NCBI RefSeq assembly: GCF_003024385.1
Contig: NZ_PVZN01000016.1
Location: 1-64,000 of the forward strand
Source of the DNA: Pseudomonas sp. BBP2017
Lineage (GTDB): Bacteria > Pseudomonadota > Gammaproteobacteria > Pseudomonadales > Pseudomonadaceae
DNA: 64,000 bases
Reading direction: 5' to 3'
Shown: positions 34,748 through 43,335 of the stretch, piece by piece
Layout: the number at the start of each line of letters is the position of its first letter
Position numbering within the stretch: position 1 is the first letter of the stretch
Program-made: the position numbers and the translations under genes
The notes under the pieces: generated by a model
Database searches by the model: none
Seen by the model: only the letters and a program-made list of their open reading frames with translations
What the model was told of the DNA's origin: nothing

Positions 34748-35296
34748 ATGAACCTCAGTGAAAGGCAGAAAATGCTTACCGGCCAGCTCTACCACGCCAG
34801 TTGCCCGGAACTACAGGCCGAGCAGATCGCCAACAAGCACTGGATGCAGCGCTACAACAACAGTGCCGAGCTGCTCAACGAACAGCGGCATAAACTGCTG
34901 GTGGAACACTTCGGCGCGGCCGGTGCCAGCGCAGTGATTCGTCCGCCGTTCTATTGCGACTATGGCTACAACATCAGCCTGGGCAGCAACGTGTTCATGA
35001 ACTTCAACTGCGTGATCCTCGATGTCTGCCCGGTCAGCATCGGTGACGATTGCCAGATCGGCCCGGCGGTGCAGATCTACGCCGCCGACCACCCGCTGGA
35101 CCCGAAGATACGTCGCAGCGGCCTGGAAAGTGGCCGGCCGGTGAAGATCGGCAACAACGTCTGGATTGGCGGCGGGGCGATCATTCTGCCCGGGGTTACC
35201 GTGGGCGATAACGCGGTGATCGGTGCCGGTAGCGTGGTGACCCGCGATGTTCCGGCCAGGGCGACGGTGGTGGGTAATCCGGCGCGCTTGCGTTAG
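34748..35296 (+). CDS. maa: Maltose O-acetyltransferase family protein
   Basis: 182-residue left-handed beta-helix acetyltransferase using acetyl-CoA on sugar hydroxyls. The N-terminal Mac domain (about 5-60) and hexapeptide repeats (about 70-180), such as VWIGGGAIILPGVTVGDNAV, are clear. Catalytic His115 in YAADHPLD matches the E. coli Maa numbering. ATG 34748 follows GGAGGGAAG. The 3' end overlaps the convergent neighbour by four bases. The physiological substrate is uncertain. Confidence 0.9.
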   Translation: MNLSERQKMLTGQLYHASCPELQAEQIANKHWMQRYNNSAELLNEQRHKLLVEHFGAAGASAVIRPPFYCDYGYNISLGSNVFMNFNCVILDVCPVSIGDDCQIGPAVQIYAADHPLDPKIRRSGLESGRPVKIGNNVWIGGGAIILPGVTVGDNAVIGAGSVVTRDVPARATVVGNPARLR

Positions 35297-35862
35297 GGGC
35301 TCCAGGGGCAGTAGCAACCCACTGCCAGCGTATGCGTAGCACTGACCGCGCGACCCTGGCTCAGCGCCAGCAATATCGGTTCGATAAAGCTGTTGCTCGA
35401 GTTGCAGGTCGCGCCCTCGCTGTAGGGGCCGAAGTAGGCCAGCTGGCCCTGGCGGTCCCAGATCGCTACGCCGGGGCTGGCCGGCAGGTGTTCGGCGCCG
35501 GGCAGCTCAGCCAACGGCTTGAGTGCGCTGAGGGTGCCTGGCAACTGACCTCGGCTATCGGGTTTCTGTACCACATAGAACTCCACCCCCTGTGGCGCGA
35601 AATGCTCGATCAGTTCCGCCAGATGTTGTTGATTGCCGACGTTGCACGGGCAGGCCGGGTCCCAGAAGTGCACCAGGCGGATCGGCCCGGGCCCGGCGAT
35701 TTTGGCCGGTAGCTGCAGGCGATCACCGGAGAACAGGGCGGTCTGGTTATCGAACGTGCGTAGATAGCGACTCTGGAAACTGTCGTAGGCCCACCACAAA
35801 CCGGCGGCGCAAAGGGCAGCGATCAGCAGGCCGAGCAGGGTGCGGGGGGATGGCATGAGCAT
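35293..35862 (-). CDS. Thioredoxin-fold membrane-anchored protein with CPC motif
   Basis: About 189 residues. One N-terminal transmembrane helix (about 9-27) is followed by a thioredoxin-like domain with HFWDPACPCNVGNQ, a CPC active-site motif, and two further Cys pairs near the C-terminus (ATCNS and GCYCPW). Likely periplasmic thiol chemistry; possibly the DUF6436 family (low certainty). The start is uncertain, with ATGs at 35862 and 35856 and no clear ribosome site. It is divergent from the hydrolase gene. Confidence 0.78.
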   Translation of the reverse strand: MLMPSPRTLLGLLIAALCAAGLWWAYDSFQSRYLRTFDNQTALFSGDRLQLPAKIAGPGPIRLVHFWDPACPCNVGNQQHLAELIEHFAPQGVEFYVVQKPDSRGQLPGTLSALKPLAELPGAEHLPASPGVAIWDRQGQLAYFGPYSEGATCNSSNSFIEPILLALSQGRAVSATHTLAVGCYCPWSP

Positions 35863-35961
35863 GGAGGCAATGTCCGGGAAAAGTCGCCTAGCTTGCCATG
35901 CTGCTGGCAACAGCTGAATATCACAGGTCAAAATCCGGCTTCTGCTGTGTGGAAATACTCT

Positions 35962-36903
35962 ATGCCTGCGTCATTTCAGTCCGACTCGTTACGCGCCAGC
36001 CTGGCGCCCATGACGGCGCGTCAGCCGTTGTCGACCCAGGCCCAGGCCTATCAGCGTTACTATGGGCTGGATCTGCCGGCTCGCAAGGTAGCACCGCAGC
36101 ACTGGCTGGGACGCTTCGAGGCGGCGGGTTTCGAGTTGGTCGGGCAGGTGTGGCTGCCCGCGCAGCCCGTGGCGACGTTGGTGTTGATGCATGGCTATTA
36201 CGATCACATGGGCTTGTACCGCCATGTCATCGACTGGGCATTGGATCAGGACTACGCCGTGCTCGCTTGTGACTTGCCAGGGCATGGTTTGTCCAGCGGC
36301 GAGCGGGCCAGCATCGACGACTTCGGCGCCTATCAGCAGGTGTTGCAGGCCCTGTTCGAGCAGGGGCGCAGCCTCGGGCTGCCACAGCCCTGGCATCTCT
36401 GCGGGCAGAGCACCGGTGGGGCGATCGTGGTGGATCATCTGCTGCACGCTGGCGCGCAGAGCCCGGCCCAGGGCCAGGTAATTTTGCTGGCGCCCTTGGT
36501 GCGGCCACGTGCGTGGCGCTGGTCAAAATTCAGCTACCGCGTGCTGCGGCCGTTTGTAAAAGGCATTGAGCGGCGCTTCAGTGACAACAGCAACGACCCG
36601 ACCTTCCTGCCGTTCCTGCAGACAGATCCGTTGCAACCGCGACGCTTGCCGACAGCCTGGGTCGGGGCACTGGTAGATTGGGTCAAACGCATCGAGGCGG
36701 CGCCAGTCAGTGCGCGGCGGCCGTTGATTATTCAGGGGCAGTCCGACATGACCGTGGACTGGCCGCACAACCTAAAGGTGCTGCAGGAAAAATTCGCCGC
36801 GCCTGACATTCTGCTGATACCCGAGGCGCGGCATCATCTGGCCAACGAATTGCCGGCGATCCGTCAGCGCTTCTTTGACTTCATCGACCAGCGCCTGGAC
36901 TGA
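35962..36903 (+). CDS. Alpha/beta hydrolase (monoacylglycerol-lipase-like)
   Basis: 313 residues, cytosolic. The oxyanion segment LMHGYYDHMGLYRHVIDWAL and nucleophile Ser150 in CGQSTGG resemble lysophospholipase/monoacylglycerol-lipase proteins, with Asp in GQSDMTVDW and His in EARHHLAN completing the triad. ATG 35962 is the chosen start after a weak GGAAA. The stop abuts the convergent DUF2059 gene with no gap. Substrate unknown. Confidence 0.88.
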   Translation: MPASFQSDSLRASLAPMTARQPLSTQAQAYQRYYGLDLPARKVAPQHWLGRFEAAGFELVGQVWLPAQPVATLVLMHGYYDHMGLYRHVIDWALDQDYAVLACDLPGHGLSSGERASIDDFGAYQQVLQALFEQGRSLGLPQPWHLCGQSTGGAIVVDHLLHAGAQSPAQGQVILLAPLVRPRAWRWSKFSYRVLRPFVKGIERRFSDNSNDPTFLPFLQTDPLQPRRLPTAWVGALVDWVKRIEAAPVSARRPLIIQGQSDMTVDWPHNLKVLQEKFAAPDILLIPEARHHLANELPAIRQRFFDFIDQRLD

Positions 36904-37653
36904 TCACTTCAGGTCCGAGGTGTTCTGCCCGACGGCCAGGCCGGCGCGGATCGCGGCCAGGGCGGCCTTGTAGTACGTCTGGCCTTCTGCCGATTCGGCA
37001 AAGGTGGCGAACTCATCCAGCTCTTCATCGGACAAGTCGCGATACACGTAGAGCAGGGTGTTGTTAAGTTCGCTGCCAATTTGCTCCATCAGCCGCTGGC
37101 GTTGACCGTCAAGCAGGCTCTGGGCCTGGCCACCACCGAGCAGGCCGGGGATCATCTGGCTGAGACTGTCGGCCGCGACCCCGGCAATTGCCAGGCTGAC
37201 TTCGGCACCGGCTTCGCGTGCGGGCAGGGCCTGGGCCAGGTGGCCGATGATCAGCAAGCGGTTGTCGCTGGCCTGGATCTTGGGCAAGCCCTTGGCGTTC
37301 TTGGCCAGCTGGTCACGACGGGTGGCCAGCAGTTCAGCGGCGACAATCTTGCGTCCCAGCGGCGACTGGAAGAAGGCCAGCGCAGGGTCGGGATTGCTCA
37401 GGTGGGCACGCAATTGCGCTTGCGCGCGCTTGTCCACAGCCTGGGCCTGGAAACGCTGGTTGCTGTTAGTGAGCAACGCCTGATAAACGGCGGGCGGCAG
37501 GCTATTGCGATAGCGCTGCTGGGCGGCATCGAGCGCATCGGTAAAGTGGGCGCGCTGCTCAGGCCAGCCGGCGACCTTATAGAGTTGGTCGAGGCTGTCT
37601 GCCCAGACAGGCGTGGTGCAGATCATCATCAGCAAAAAAAACAAACGGCGCAT
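36904..37653 (-). CDS. DUF2059 family exported protein
   Basis: 249 residues with a signal peptide (1-18, ending VWA-DS). The mature protein is helical, and the C-terminal half contains the DUF2059 stretch YVYRDLSDEELDEFATFAES near 200-220. Exported, probably periplasmic. ATG 37653 follows AGGAG. Function unknown. Confidence 0.85.
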   Translation of the reverse strand: MRRLFFLLMMICTTPVWADSLDQLYKVAGWPEQRAHFTDALDAAQQRYRNSLPPAVYQALLTNSNQRFQAQAVDKRAQAQLRAHLSNPDPALAFFQSPLGRKIVAAELLATRRDQLAKNAKGLPKIQASDNRLLIIGHLAQALPAREAGAEVSLAIAGVAADSLSQMIPGLLGGGQAQSLLDGQRQRLMEQIGSELNNTLLYVYRDLSDEELDEFATFAESAEGQTYYKAALAAIRAGLAVGQNTSDLK

Positions 37654-37766
37654 TCAGGACTCCTGTCGGCAGGGCGCTATTGTCTTGGCCTGGCCGGGCT
37701 TTGTCGAGAAGCCATTGCATACTCTCGGCCAAGTGGCGCTGTCGGTTTTCGCAGCAGATGGATACT

Positions 37767-38399
37767 ATGCGCGCCATGTCCTTATCTCCTGATCACCCAC
37801 TGCTGTTGCGCATTGTCGACGACCTGGCCACCCATGGCTGGTCACAGCAGGACATCTTTCTTCCAGCGTCTCTGACCCTGGCACTGGCGGCTGAGTGTCG
37901 TACACGCGCCGCAGAGGGCGAGCTGGCGCCTGCAGCGGTAGGGCGGGGCCTGACCCAAGAGGTTCGCGAAGGTATTCGCGGCGACCATATCCAGTGGCTG
38001 GAGCCTGGTCAGGCAGCGTGCTGTGACCAGTATCTGGAATTGATGGACGGCCTGCGTGTAGCCCTCAATCGTGGCTTGTTCCTGGGCCTTGAAGACTTCG
38101 AGTGCCACTTTGCCCTGTACCCGCCCGGCGCCTTCTATCGCAAGCACCTCGACCGTTTTCGCGATGACGACCGGCGCACGGTGTCAGCGGTGATCTACCT
38201 CAACCCGGATTGGTTGCCGGACGACGGCGGACAGTTGCGCATGAGCCTGAAGGATGGTGCGGAGCACGACGTGCAGCCAAATGGTGGCTGCCTGGTGGTG
38301 TTCCTTTCCGGTGATATTCCCCATGAAGTGCTGCCGGCCCGGCGCGAGCGTTTGTCGGTCACCGGTTGGTTCCGCCGTCGTGGCAACGAACCGTTCTAA
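37767..38399 (+). CDS. 2-oxoglutarate/Fe(II) dioxygenase (prolyl-4-hydroxylase-like)
   Basis: 210 residues. The double-stranded beta-helix shows the iron site HxD in FYRKHLDRF, a distal His in SGDIPHEVLPA and the 2-oxoglutarate Arg in RRERLSVTGWF. This fits the P4Hc family; relatives hydroxylate proteins such as EF-Tu. Start chosen at ATG 37767 after GGATACT; ATGs at 37758 and 37776 are possible. The 3' end overlaps the DUF523 gene by 20 bases. Confidence 0.86.
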   Translation: MRAMSLSPDHPLLLRIVDDLATHGWSQQDIFLPASLTLALAAECRTRAAEGELAPAAVGRGLTQEVREGIRGDHIQWLEPGQAACCDQYLELMDGLRVALNRGLFLGLEDFECHFALYPPGAFYRKHLDRFRDDDRRTVSAVIYLNPDWLPDDGGQLRMSLKDGAEHDVQPNGGCLVVFLSGDIPHEVLPARRERLSVTGWFRRRGNEPF

Positions 38400-38883
38400 G
38401 CCGCACAAAGTGCTGGTCAGCGCCTGCCTGCTAGGTCAGCCGGTGCGCTATGACGGGCGCGCCAGTGGTCACCCTGACCTATTGCAACGCTGGCAACGCG
38501 AAGGCCGGATTGTGCCATTGTGCCCGGAAGTGGCGGGTGGTCTACCGACGCCACGGCCACCGGCGGAAATTCCCGGCGGCCAGGGTCGTGCCGTGCTGGA
38601 GGGTGATGCACGGGTGATTACGGTTGCTGGCGAGGATGTCAGTGCGCAGTTTCTCGCCGGTGCGCAGCTGGCGCTGGATCTGGTCCGTCGTCATGGCATT
38701 CGTGTCGCAGTGCTCAAGTCGGGTAGCCCTTCGTGCGGCAATCTGCTGACGTATGACGGTACCTTCAGTGGTACCCAAGTAACAGGCGAAGGAGTGACCA
38801 CAGCCTTGCTGCGCCGGGAAGGGGTGCAGGTGTTCAGTGAGCTGGAGCTTGAGGCGGCAGAGCAAGCCTTGAGACAACTTTAA
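38380..38883 (+). CDS. DUF523 family protein
   Basis: About 167 residues. Conserved VLVSACLLGQPVRYDG at the N-terminus, PLCPEVAGGLPTPRPPAEI and KSGSPSCG give three cysteines that are the family hallmark, suggesting metal or Fe-S binding. The best start is GTG 38380, overlapping the dioxygenase stop; GTG 38410 is possible. Translation is therefore coupled to the upstream gene. Function unknown, though DUF523 proteins are widespread. Confidence 0.84.
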   Translation: MATNRSKPHKVLVSACLLGQPVRYDGRASGHPDLLQRWQREGRIVPLCPEVAGGLPTPRPPAEIPGGQGRAVLEGDARVITVAGEDVSAQFLAGAQLALDLVRRHGIRVAVLKSGSPSCGNLLTYDGTFSGTQVTGEGVTTALLRREGVQVFSELELEAAEQALRQL

Positions 38884-38929
38884 AACCATCGCGGGGCAAG
38901 CCCGCTCCCACAGGCCCCGCGATGGTTTT
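38882..38929. terminator. REP-type palindrome (family A) acting as bidirectional terminator
   Basis: Perfect 15-bp arms AAAACCATCGCGGGG / CCCCGCGATGGTTTT (38882-38896, 38915-38929) between the stops of the DUF523 gene and the convergent binding-protein gene. The A/T ends give a U-run on both strands. Confidence 0.9.
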
Positions 38930-38931
38930 GC

Positions 38932-39699
38932 TTACTTCGGCGGCTTGCTGGCGTCCATCCCGAACCACTTTTGCGACAGTGCTTCGAGTCGGCCATCGGC
39001 CTTGATGCGCTGCAGGGCTTTGTCTACCGCGCTGTGGAACGCCGGGTTACCCTTCTGAAACGGAATCGCCAGGCTCAGGATCGGGCCGACGGTCGCGCCT
39101 TCGGCCACCGCTTGCTGGCTGTCGCGAATGGCATAAGGCACCAGCAGACGGTCGCTGATGGCGGCATCGATCTGCTCGCTGGCCACGTCCTTGATCGGTT
39201 GGCTGGCGTCTGGATAGCTGCGCAGATCGACCCCTTCGACGCCCCGCGCCTGTTCGGCGAACTGACTGCCCTGAACCACGCCGAGGCTGTGGCCCTTGAG
39301 TGCACCGAGGGTGGCCAGTGAGCGCTTCTCGTCCTTGCGCACGATCAACTGGGCGCTGGAATAGCTATAGGGTTCGCTGAAATCCAGACGCTCCTTGAGT
39401 TCGGGGGTGGCAGCGACCTGGTTCAGGGCGATGTCATATTTGCCACTCTCGACACCCGGCAGCAAATCGTCGCGAGTCGTCACGACGAACTCGGTGCGCA
39501 CTCCCAGTTCGTCGGCCAGCAGCCGACCGAGTTCGATTTCAAACCCCGCCAGCTTGCCGTCATCCTTGAAGTTGAACGGTGGCATGTTGGCTTCGACGGC
39601 AATGCGCAATTCACCACGGTCATTCATGTCGTCGATCAGTTCGGCATGTGCCCATGGGCTGAGCAGGGTGGCAAGTAGTATCCCTATGGTCAGGCGCAT
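38932..39699 (-). CDS. Amino-acid-type ABC transporter substrate-binding protein
   Basis: 255 residues, family-3 extracellular solute-binding protein. A signal peptide (1-19) precedes RIAVEANMPPFNFKDDGKLA and GFEIELGRLLADELG, the typical amino-acid receptor start. YDIALNQVAATPELKERLDF contains the ligand-contact region. No permease or ATPase adjoins it, so it either works with distant components or is a sensor-type receptor. ATG 39699 follows AGGGACC. Ligand unknown. Confidence 0.88.
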   Translation of the reverse strand: MRLTIGILLATLLSPWAHAELIDDMNDRGELRIAVEANMPPFNFKDDGKLAGFEIELGRLLADELGVRTEFVVTTRDDLLPGVESGKYDIALNQVAATPELKERLDFSEPYSYSSAQLIVRKDEKRSLATLGALKGHSLGVVQGSQFAEQARGVEGVDLRSYPDASQPIKDVASEQIDAAISDRLLVPYAIRDSQQAVAEGATVGPILSLAIPFQKGNPAFHSAVDKALQRIKADGRLEALSQKWFGMDASKPPK

Positions 39700-39925
39700 T
39701 TAGGTCCCTTGAATTTATTGGCAGTTTAAAAGTTCGCCGCAGCTTTCTGATGATGCCACGGTCGAGCGCAACTTAGGACAGCATCGGTTGTAGGATGTTA
39801 TGCGCAGGATGAAATATTTTCTGTGCGAAAATTCGGATATGTTCCGATTCAATTGATCTATGGTTACAAGCCATTGCCTCTCGTTTCATAGGCAAGGTTA
39901 TAGAAACACATCACAGGAGAAGTGA

Positions 39926-40402
39926 ATGAAAAGCCTAGTTTCGCGTGCAGCCGTCGTTGGCCTGTTGATGGGGGTTTCGGCGTTTGCCGCAGCCGCCGAA
40001 GGCCTGAAGAGCCAGGAGCCGCCGAAAGACGCCAAGGTCTTCATCGTTTCCCCGGCCGATGGCGCGACGGTCGACAAGACCTTTACCGTCAAATTCGGTA
40101 TCGAGGGCATGGAGCTCAAACCAGCGGGTGACCAGACCCCGCACACCGGCCACCACCACCTGCTGGTAGATGTCGACAATGAGCCGGCCGCTGATCAGGT
40201 ATTGCCTACCAGCCTGCTGCCGGCAAACAAGGCGCCGCTGCCAGCCGGTCCGCAAGTACTGCATTTTGGCAAGGCACAGACCGAGGTCGAATTGACCCTG
40301 GCCCCGGGCAAGCACACTCTGCAGCTGGTGTTGGGCGACAAGTTCCACGTGCCGTTCAAACCAAGCGTTGAATCGAAGAAGATCACTGTTACTGTTCAGT
40401 AA
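39926..40402 (+). CDS. DUF4399 exported protein
   Basis: 158 residues. A signal peptide (1-24, AAA-EG) is followed by a beta-rich domain with DQTPHTGHHHLLVDVD, a His-rich stretch that may bind metal, and a Pro-rich linker. Matches DUF4399. ATG 39926 follows AGGAGAAG. Function unknown. A long REP palindrome follows the stop. Confidence 0.86.
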   Translation: MKSLVSRAAVVGLLMGVSAFAAAAEGLKSQEPPKDAKVFIVSPADGATVDKTFTVKFGIEGMELKPAGDQTPHTGHHHLLVDVDNEPAADQVLPTSLLPANKAPLPAGPQVLHFGKAQTEVELTLAPGKHTLQLVLGDKFHVPFKPSVESKKITVTVQ

Positions 40403-40413
40403 GGGTTGAAAGC

Positions 40414-40477
40414 ATCGCGGGGCAAGCCCGCTCCCACAGGCATTCATTAACCTGTGGGAGCGGGCTTGCCCCGCGAT
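40414..40477. repeat. Long perfect REP palindrome (family A)
   Basis: 27-bp perfect arms (40414-40440 and 40451-40477) with a 10-base loop; the arm begins ATCGCGGGGCAAGCCCGC and ends CCACAGG. Sited between the DUF4399 stop and the convergent serA stop, so it likely ends both transcripts. Confidence 0.93.
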
Positions 40478-40493
40478 TTGTCGCTAGAAGAAC

Positions 40494-41723
40494 TTAGAAC
40501 AGCACGCGGGAACGAATGGTGCCCTTGACCTGTTGCAGTTTTTCTTGCGCCAGGTCCGAGTACTCGGCATCAACGTCGATTACCACGTAACCGACTTTCT
40601 CGTTGGTCTGCAGGAACTGACCGGAGATGTTGATCCCGTTTTCGGCGAAGACTTTGTTGATCTCGCTGAGTACGCCCGGAATGTTTTCGTGGATGTGCAG
40701 CAGACGGTGCTTGCCCGGGTGAGCCGGCAGGGCCACTTCAGGGAAGTTGACCGACGATACGGACGTACCGTTGTCGCTGTACTTGACCAGTTTCTCGGCT
40801 ACTTCCAGACCGATGTTGGCCTGGGCTTCGGCGGTGGAGCCACCGATGTGCGGGGTCAGGATCACGTTGTCCAGGCCACGCAGCGGGCTTTCGAACTGCT
40901 CGTCGTTGGAGCGCGGCTCGACCGGGAACACGTCGATGGCAGCGCCGATCAGGTGCTTGTCTTTGATCGCTGCAGCCAGGTGATCCAGTTCGACCACGGT
41001 ACCGCGGGCGGCGTTGATCAGGATCGAGCCTTTTTTCATCGCGCGGATTTCTTTCTCGCCAATCATCCATTGGGTGGACGGCAGCTCAGGCACGTGCAGC
41101 GAGACGATGTCGGCCAGACCCAACAGCTCGTTCAGGCTGGTGACCTGGGTAGCGTTGCCCAGTGGCAGTTTGGTCAGCGGGTCGAAGAAGAACACCTGCA
41201 TGCCCAGGCTCTCGGCCAGGACCGACAATTGGGTGCCGATCGAGCCATAGCCGACGATACCCAGCTTTTTGCCCCGGATTTCGAAGGAGTTGGCCGCGCT
41301 CTTGATCCAGCCACCACGGTGGCAGGAAGCGTTTTTCTCCGGGATGCCGCGCAGCAGCAGGATCGCTTCGGCCAATACCAGTTCGGCTACCGAACGGGTG
41401 TTGGAGTACGGCGCGTTGAACACGGCGATACCGCGCTCGCGAGCGGCGTTCAGGTCAACCTGGTTGGTACCGATGCAGAAACAGCCGACAGCGACCAGTT
41501 TCTTGGCGCAGTCGAAAACCTCTTCGGTCAGTTGAGTGCGCGAGCGGATGCCGATGAAGTGGGCATCAGCGATCTTTTCTTTCAACTCAGCGTCGGGCAG
41601 AGAACCGGTGAGGTACTCGATGTTGCTATACCCGGCGGCCTTGAGGACGTCCACGGCGGATTGGTGGACGCCTTCGAGAAGAAGGAACTTGATCTTGCTC
41701 TTATCGAGAGAAGTCTTGCTCAT
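40494..41723 (-). CDS. serA: D-3-phosphoglycerate dehydrogenase
   Basis: First enzyme of serine synthesis (3-phosphoglycerate to 3-phosphohydroxypyruvate); the E. coli enzyme also reduces 2-oxoglutarate to D-2-hydroxyglutarate. 409 residues. NAD fold with GYGSIGTQLSVLAESLG, catalytic His292 in LTPHIGGST matching E. coli numbering, and a C-terminal ACT domain (about 335-409) for serine feedback. Divergent from a D-2-hydroxyglutarate dehydrogenase gene, its likely metabolic partner. Confidence 0.97.
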   Translation of the reverse strand: MSKTSLDKSKIKFLLLEGVHQSAVDVLKAAGYSNIEYLTGSLPDAELKEKIADAHFIGIRSRTQLTEEVFDCAKKLVAVGCFCIGTNQVDLNAARERGIAVFNAPYSNTRSVAELVLAEAILLLRGIPEKNASCHRGGWIKSAANSFEIRGKKLGIVGYGSIGTQLSVLAESLGMQVFFFDPLTKLPLGNATQVTSLNELLGLADIVSLHVPELPSTQWMIGEKEIRAMKKGSILINAARGTVVELDHLAAAIKDKHLIGAAIDVFPVEPRSNDEQFESPLRGLDNVILTPHIGGSTAEAQANIGLEVAEKLVKYSDNGTSVSSVNFPEVALPAHPGKHRLLHIHENIPGVLSEINKVFAENGINISGQFLQTNEKVGYVVIDVDAEYSDLAQEKLQQVKGTIRSRVLF

Positions 41724-41799
41724 CTGCGTAAACCTGTGTCCCGGAGAAAAATGGCAGGGAAGTGAAGCTCTCGCAGCATCGGCCCAAAAGCGCGATCAG

Positions 41800-41831
41800 C
41801 GGGGGGCGTATGCTAGCATGAGTACCCCCCG
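41800..41831. promoter_or_regulatory. Nested palindrome in the serA/D-2-hydroxyglutarate dehydrogenase divergent promoter
   Basis: Outer 7-bp arms CGGGGGG / CCCCCCG (41800-41806, 41825-41831) enclose the 8-bp palindrome TGCTAGCA (41811-41818). It sits 77 bases from serA and 66 from the divergent start. Candidate operator or overlapping -10 region; the protein is unknown. Confidence 0.5.
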
Positions 41832-41896
41832 ATACGCCCATCCCTGGCACGTGAAGTGTGCTCAGGGTGACTATGAATAGTTCGAGAGTTCTGTCG

Positions 41897-43294
41897 ATGA
41901 CCAATTCTGCGTTGATTGATGAGCTGATGACCCTGGTTGAGCCCGGCAAGGTGCTGACCGATGCGGACTCCCTCGAGACTTACGGCAAGGATTGGACCAA
42001 ACACTTTGCCCCGGCGCCGCTGGCCATCGTGTTTCCCAAGAGCACCGAACAGGTCCAGGTCATCGTGCGCTGGGCCAACCGGCACAAGGTTGCCCTGGTG
42101 CCTTCGGGCGGGCGTACCGGCCTCTCGGCGGCGGCAGTGGCGGCCAATGGCGAAGTGGTCGTGTCCTTCGACTACATGAACCAGATCCTCGCTTTTGATG
42201 AATTCGACCGTAGCGTGGTCTGTCAGCCGGGGGTGGTCACTGAGCAACTGCAGAACTTTGCCGAAGACAAGGGCCTGTACTACCCAGTGGACTTCGCTTC
42301 TGCAGGTTCAAGTCAGATTGGTGGCAATATCGCTACCAATGCCGGCGGAATCAAAGTCATTCGCTACGGCATGACCCGCAACTGGGTGGCTGGCCTGAAG
42401 GTCGTCACCGGCGCCGGCGATCTGCTGGAGCTGAACAAGGACTTGATCAAGAACGCCACGGGCTACGACCTGCGCCAGTTGTTCATCGGCGCTGAAGGTA
42501 CCCTGGGTTTTGTGGTCGAGGCGACCATGCGCCTGGATCGTGCGCCGAACAATCTCACCGCTATGGTCCTTGGCACCCCGGACTTCGATTCGATCATGCC
42601 GGTACTGCACGCGTTTCGCGACAAGCTCGACCTGACGGCTTTTGAGTTCTTCTCCGACAAGGCGCTGGCCAAAATAATGGGTCGCGGCGATGTCCCCGCG
42701 CCGTTCGACACCCCTTGCCCGTTCTATGCTCTGCTGGAATTCGAAGCCAGCAACGAAGAGGTGGCCAATGCCGCCTTGGCCACCTTCGAATACTGCGTGG
42801 AGCAGGGTTGGGTGCTCGATGGTGTAATGAGCCAGAGCGAGCAACAGCTACAGAACCTGTGGAAGTTGCGCGAGTACATCTCTGAAACCATCTCGCACTG
42901 GACACCCTACAAAAACGATATCTCGGTCACTGTATCGAAAGTGCCGGCATTTCTGCGCGATATCGATGCGATCGTCGCAGAAAACTATCCGGATTTCGAA
43001 GTGGTCTGGTATGGCCACATCGGCGACGGCAACCTGCACCTGAACATCCTCAAACCCGACGCCCTGAGCAAAGACGAGTTCTTTGCCAAGTGCGCTACGG
43101 TGAACAAGTGGGTATTCGAGACCGTGCAGAAGTACAACGGCTCGATTTCGGCCGAACACGGGGTGGGCATGACCAAGCGTGACTACCTCACCTACAGCCG
43201 CTCGCCCGTGGAAATTCAATACATGAAAGCGGTGAAGGCGGTGTTCGATCCGAACGGGATCATGAACCCGGGCAAGATCTTCGCTGCCGAGTAA
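41897..43294 (+). CDS. FAD-linked D-2-hydroxyglutarate dehydrogenase
   Basis: 465 residues. FAD-binding PCMH fold with PSGGRTGLSAAAV, SAGSSQIGGNIATNAGGIKV and the C-terminal oxidase domain with WYGHIGDGNLHLN and SAEHGVGMTKRDY, the metal and substrate His region. Relatives re-oxidise D-2-hydroxyglutarate made as a SerA by-product; in P. stutzeri this pair supports serine synthesis. Start ATG 41897 matches the usual family length; an ATG at 41873 is possible. Divergent from serA and leading into an FAH-type hydrolase. Confidence 0.93.
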   Translation: MTNSALIDELMTLVEPGKVLTDADSLETYGKDWTKHFAPAPLAIVFPKSTEQVQVIVRWANRHKVALVPSGGRTGLSAAAVAANGEVVVSFDYMNQILAFDEFDRSVVCQPGVVTEQLQNFAEDKGLYYPVDFASAGSSQIGGNIATNAGGIKVIRYGMTRNWVAGLKVVTGAGDLLELNKDLIKNATGYDLRQLFIGAEGTLGFVVEATMRLDRAPNNLTAMVLGTPDFDSIMPVLHAFRDKLDLTAFEFFSDKALAKIMGRGDVPAPFDTPCPFYALLEFEASNEEVANAALATFEYCVEQGWVLDGVMSQSEQQLQNLWKLREYISETISHWTPYKNDISVTVSKVPAFLRDIDAIVAENYPDFEVVWYGHIGDGNLHLNILKPDALSKDEFFAKCATVNKWVFETVQKYNGSISAEHGVGMTKRDYLTYSRSPVEIQYMKAVKAVFDPNGIMNPGKIFAAE

Positions 43295-43335
43295 GTCAAA
43301 GGCATAAGCGCTTTCAATTGCGCCAGGAGTCGGTA

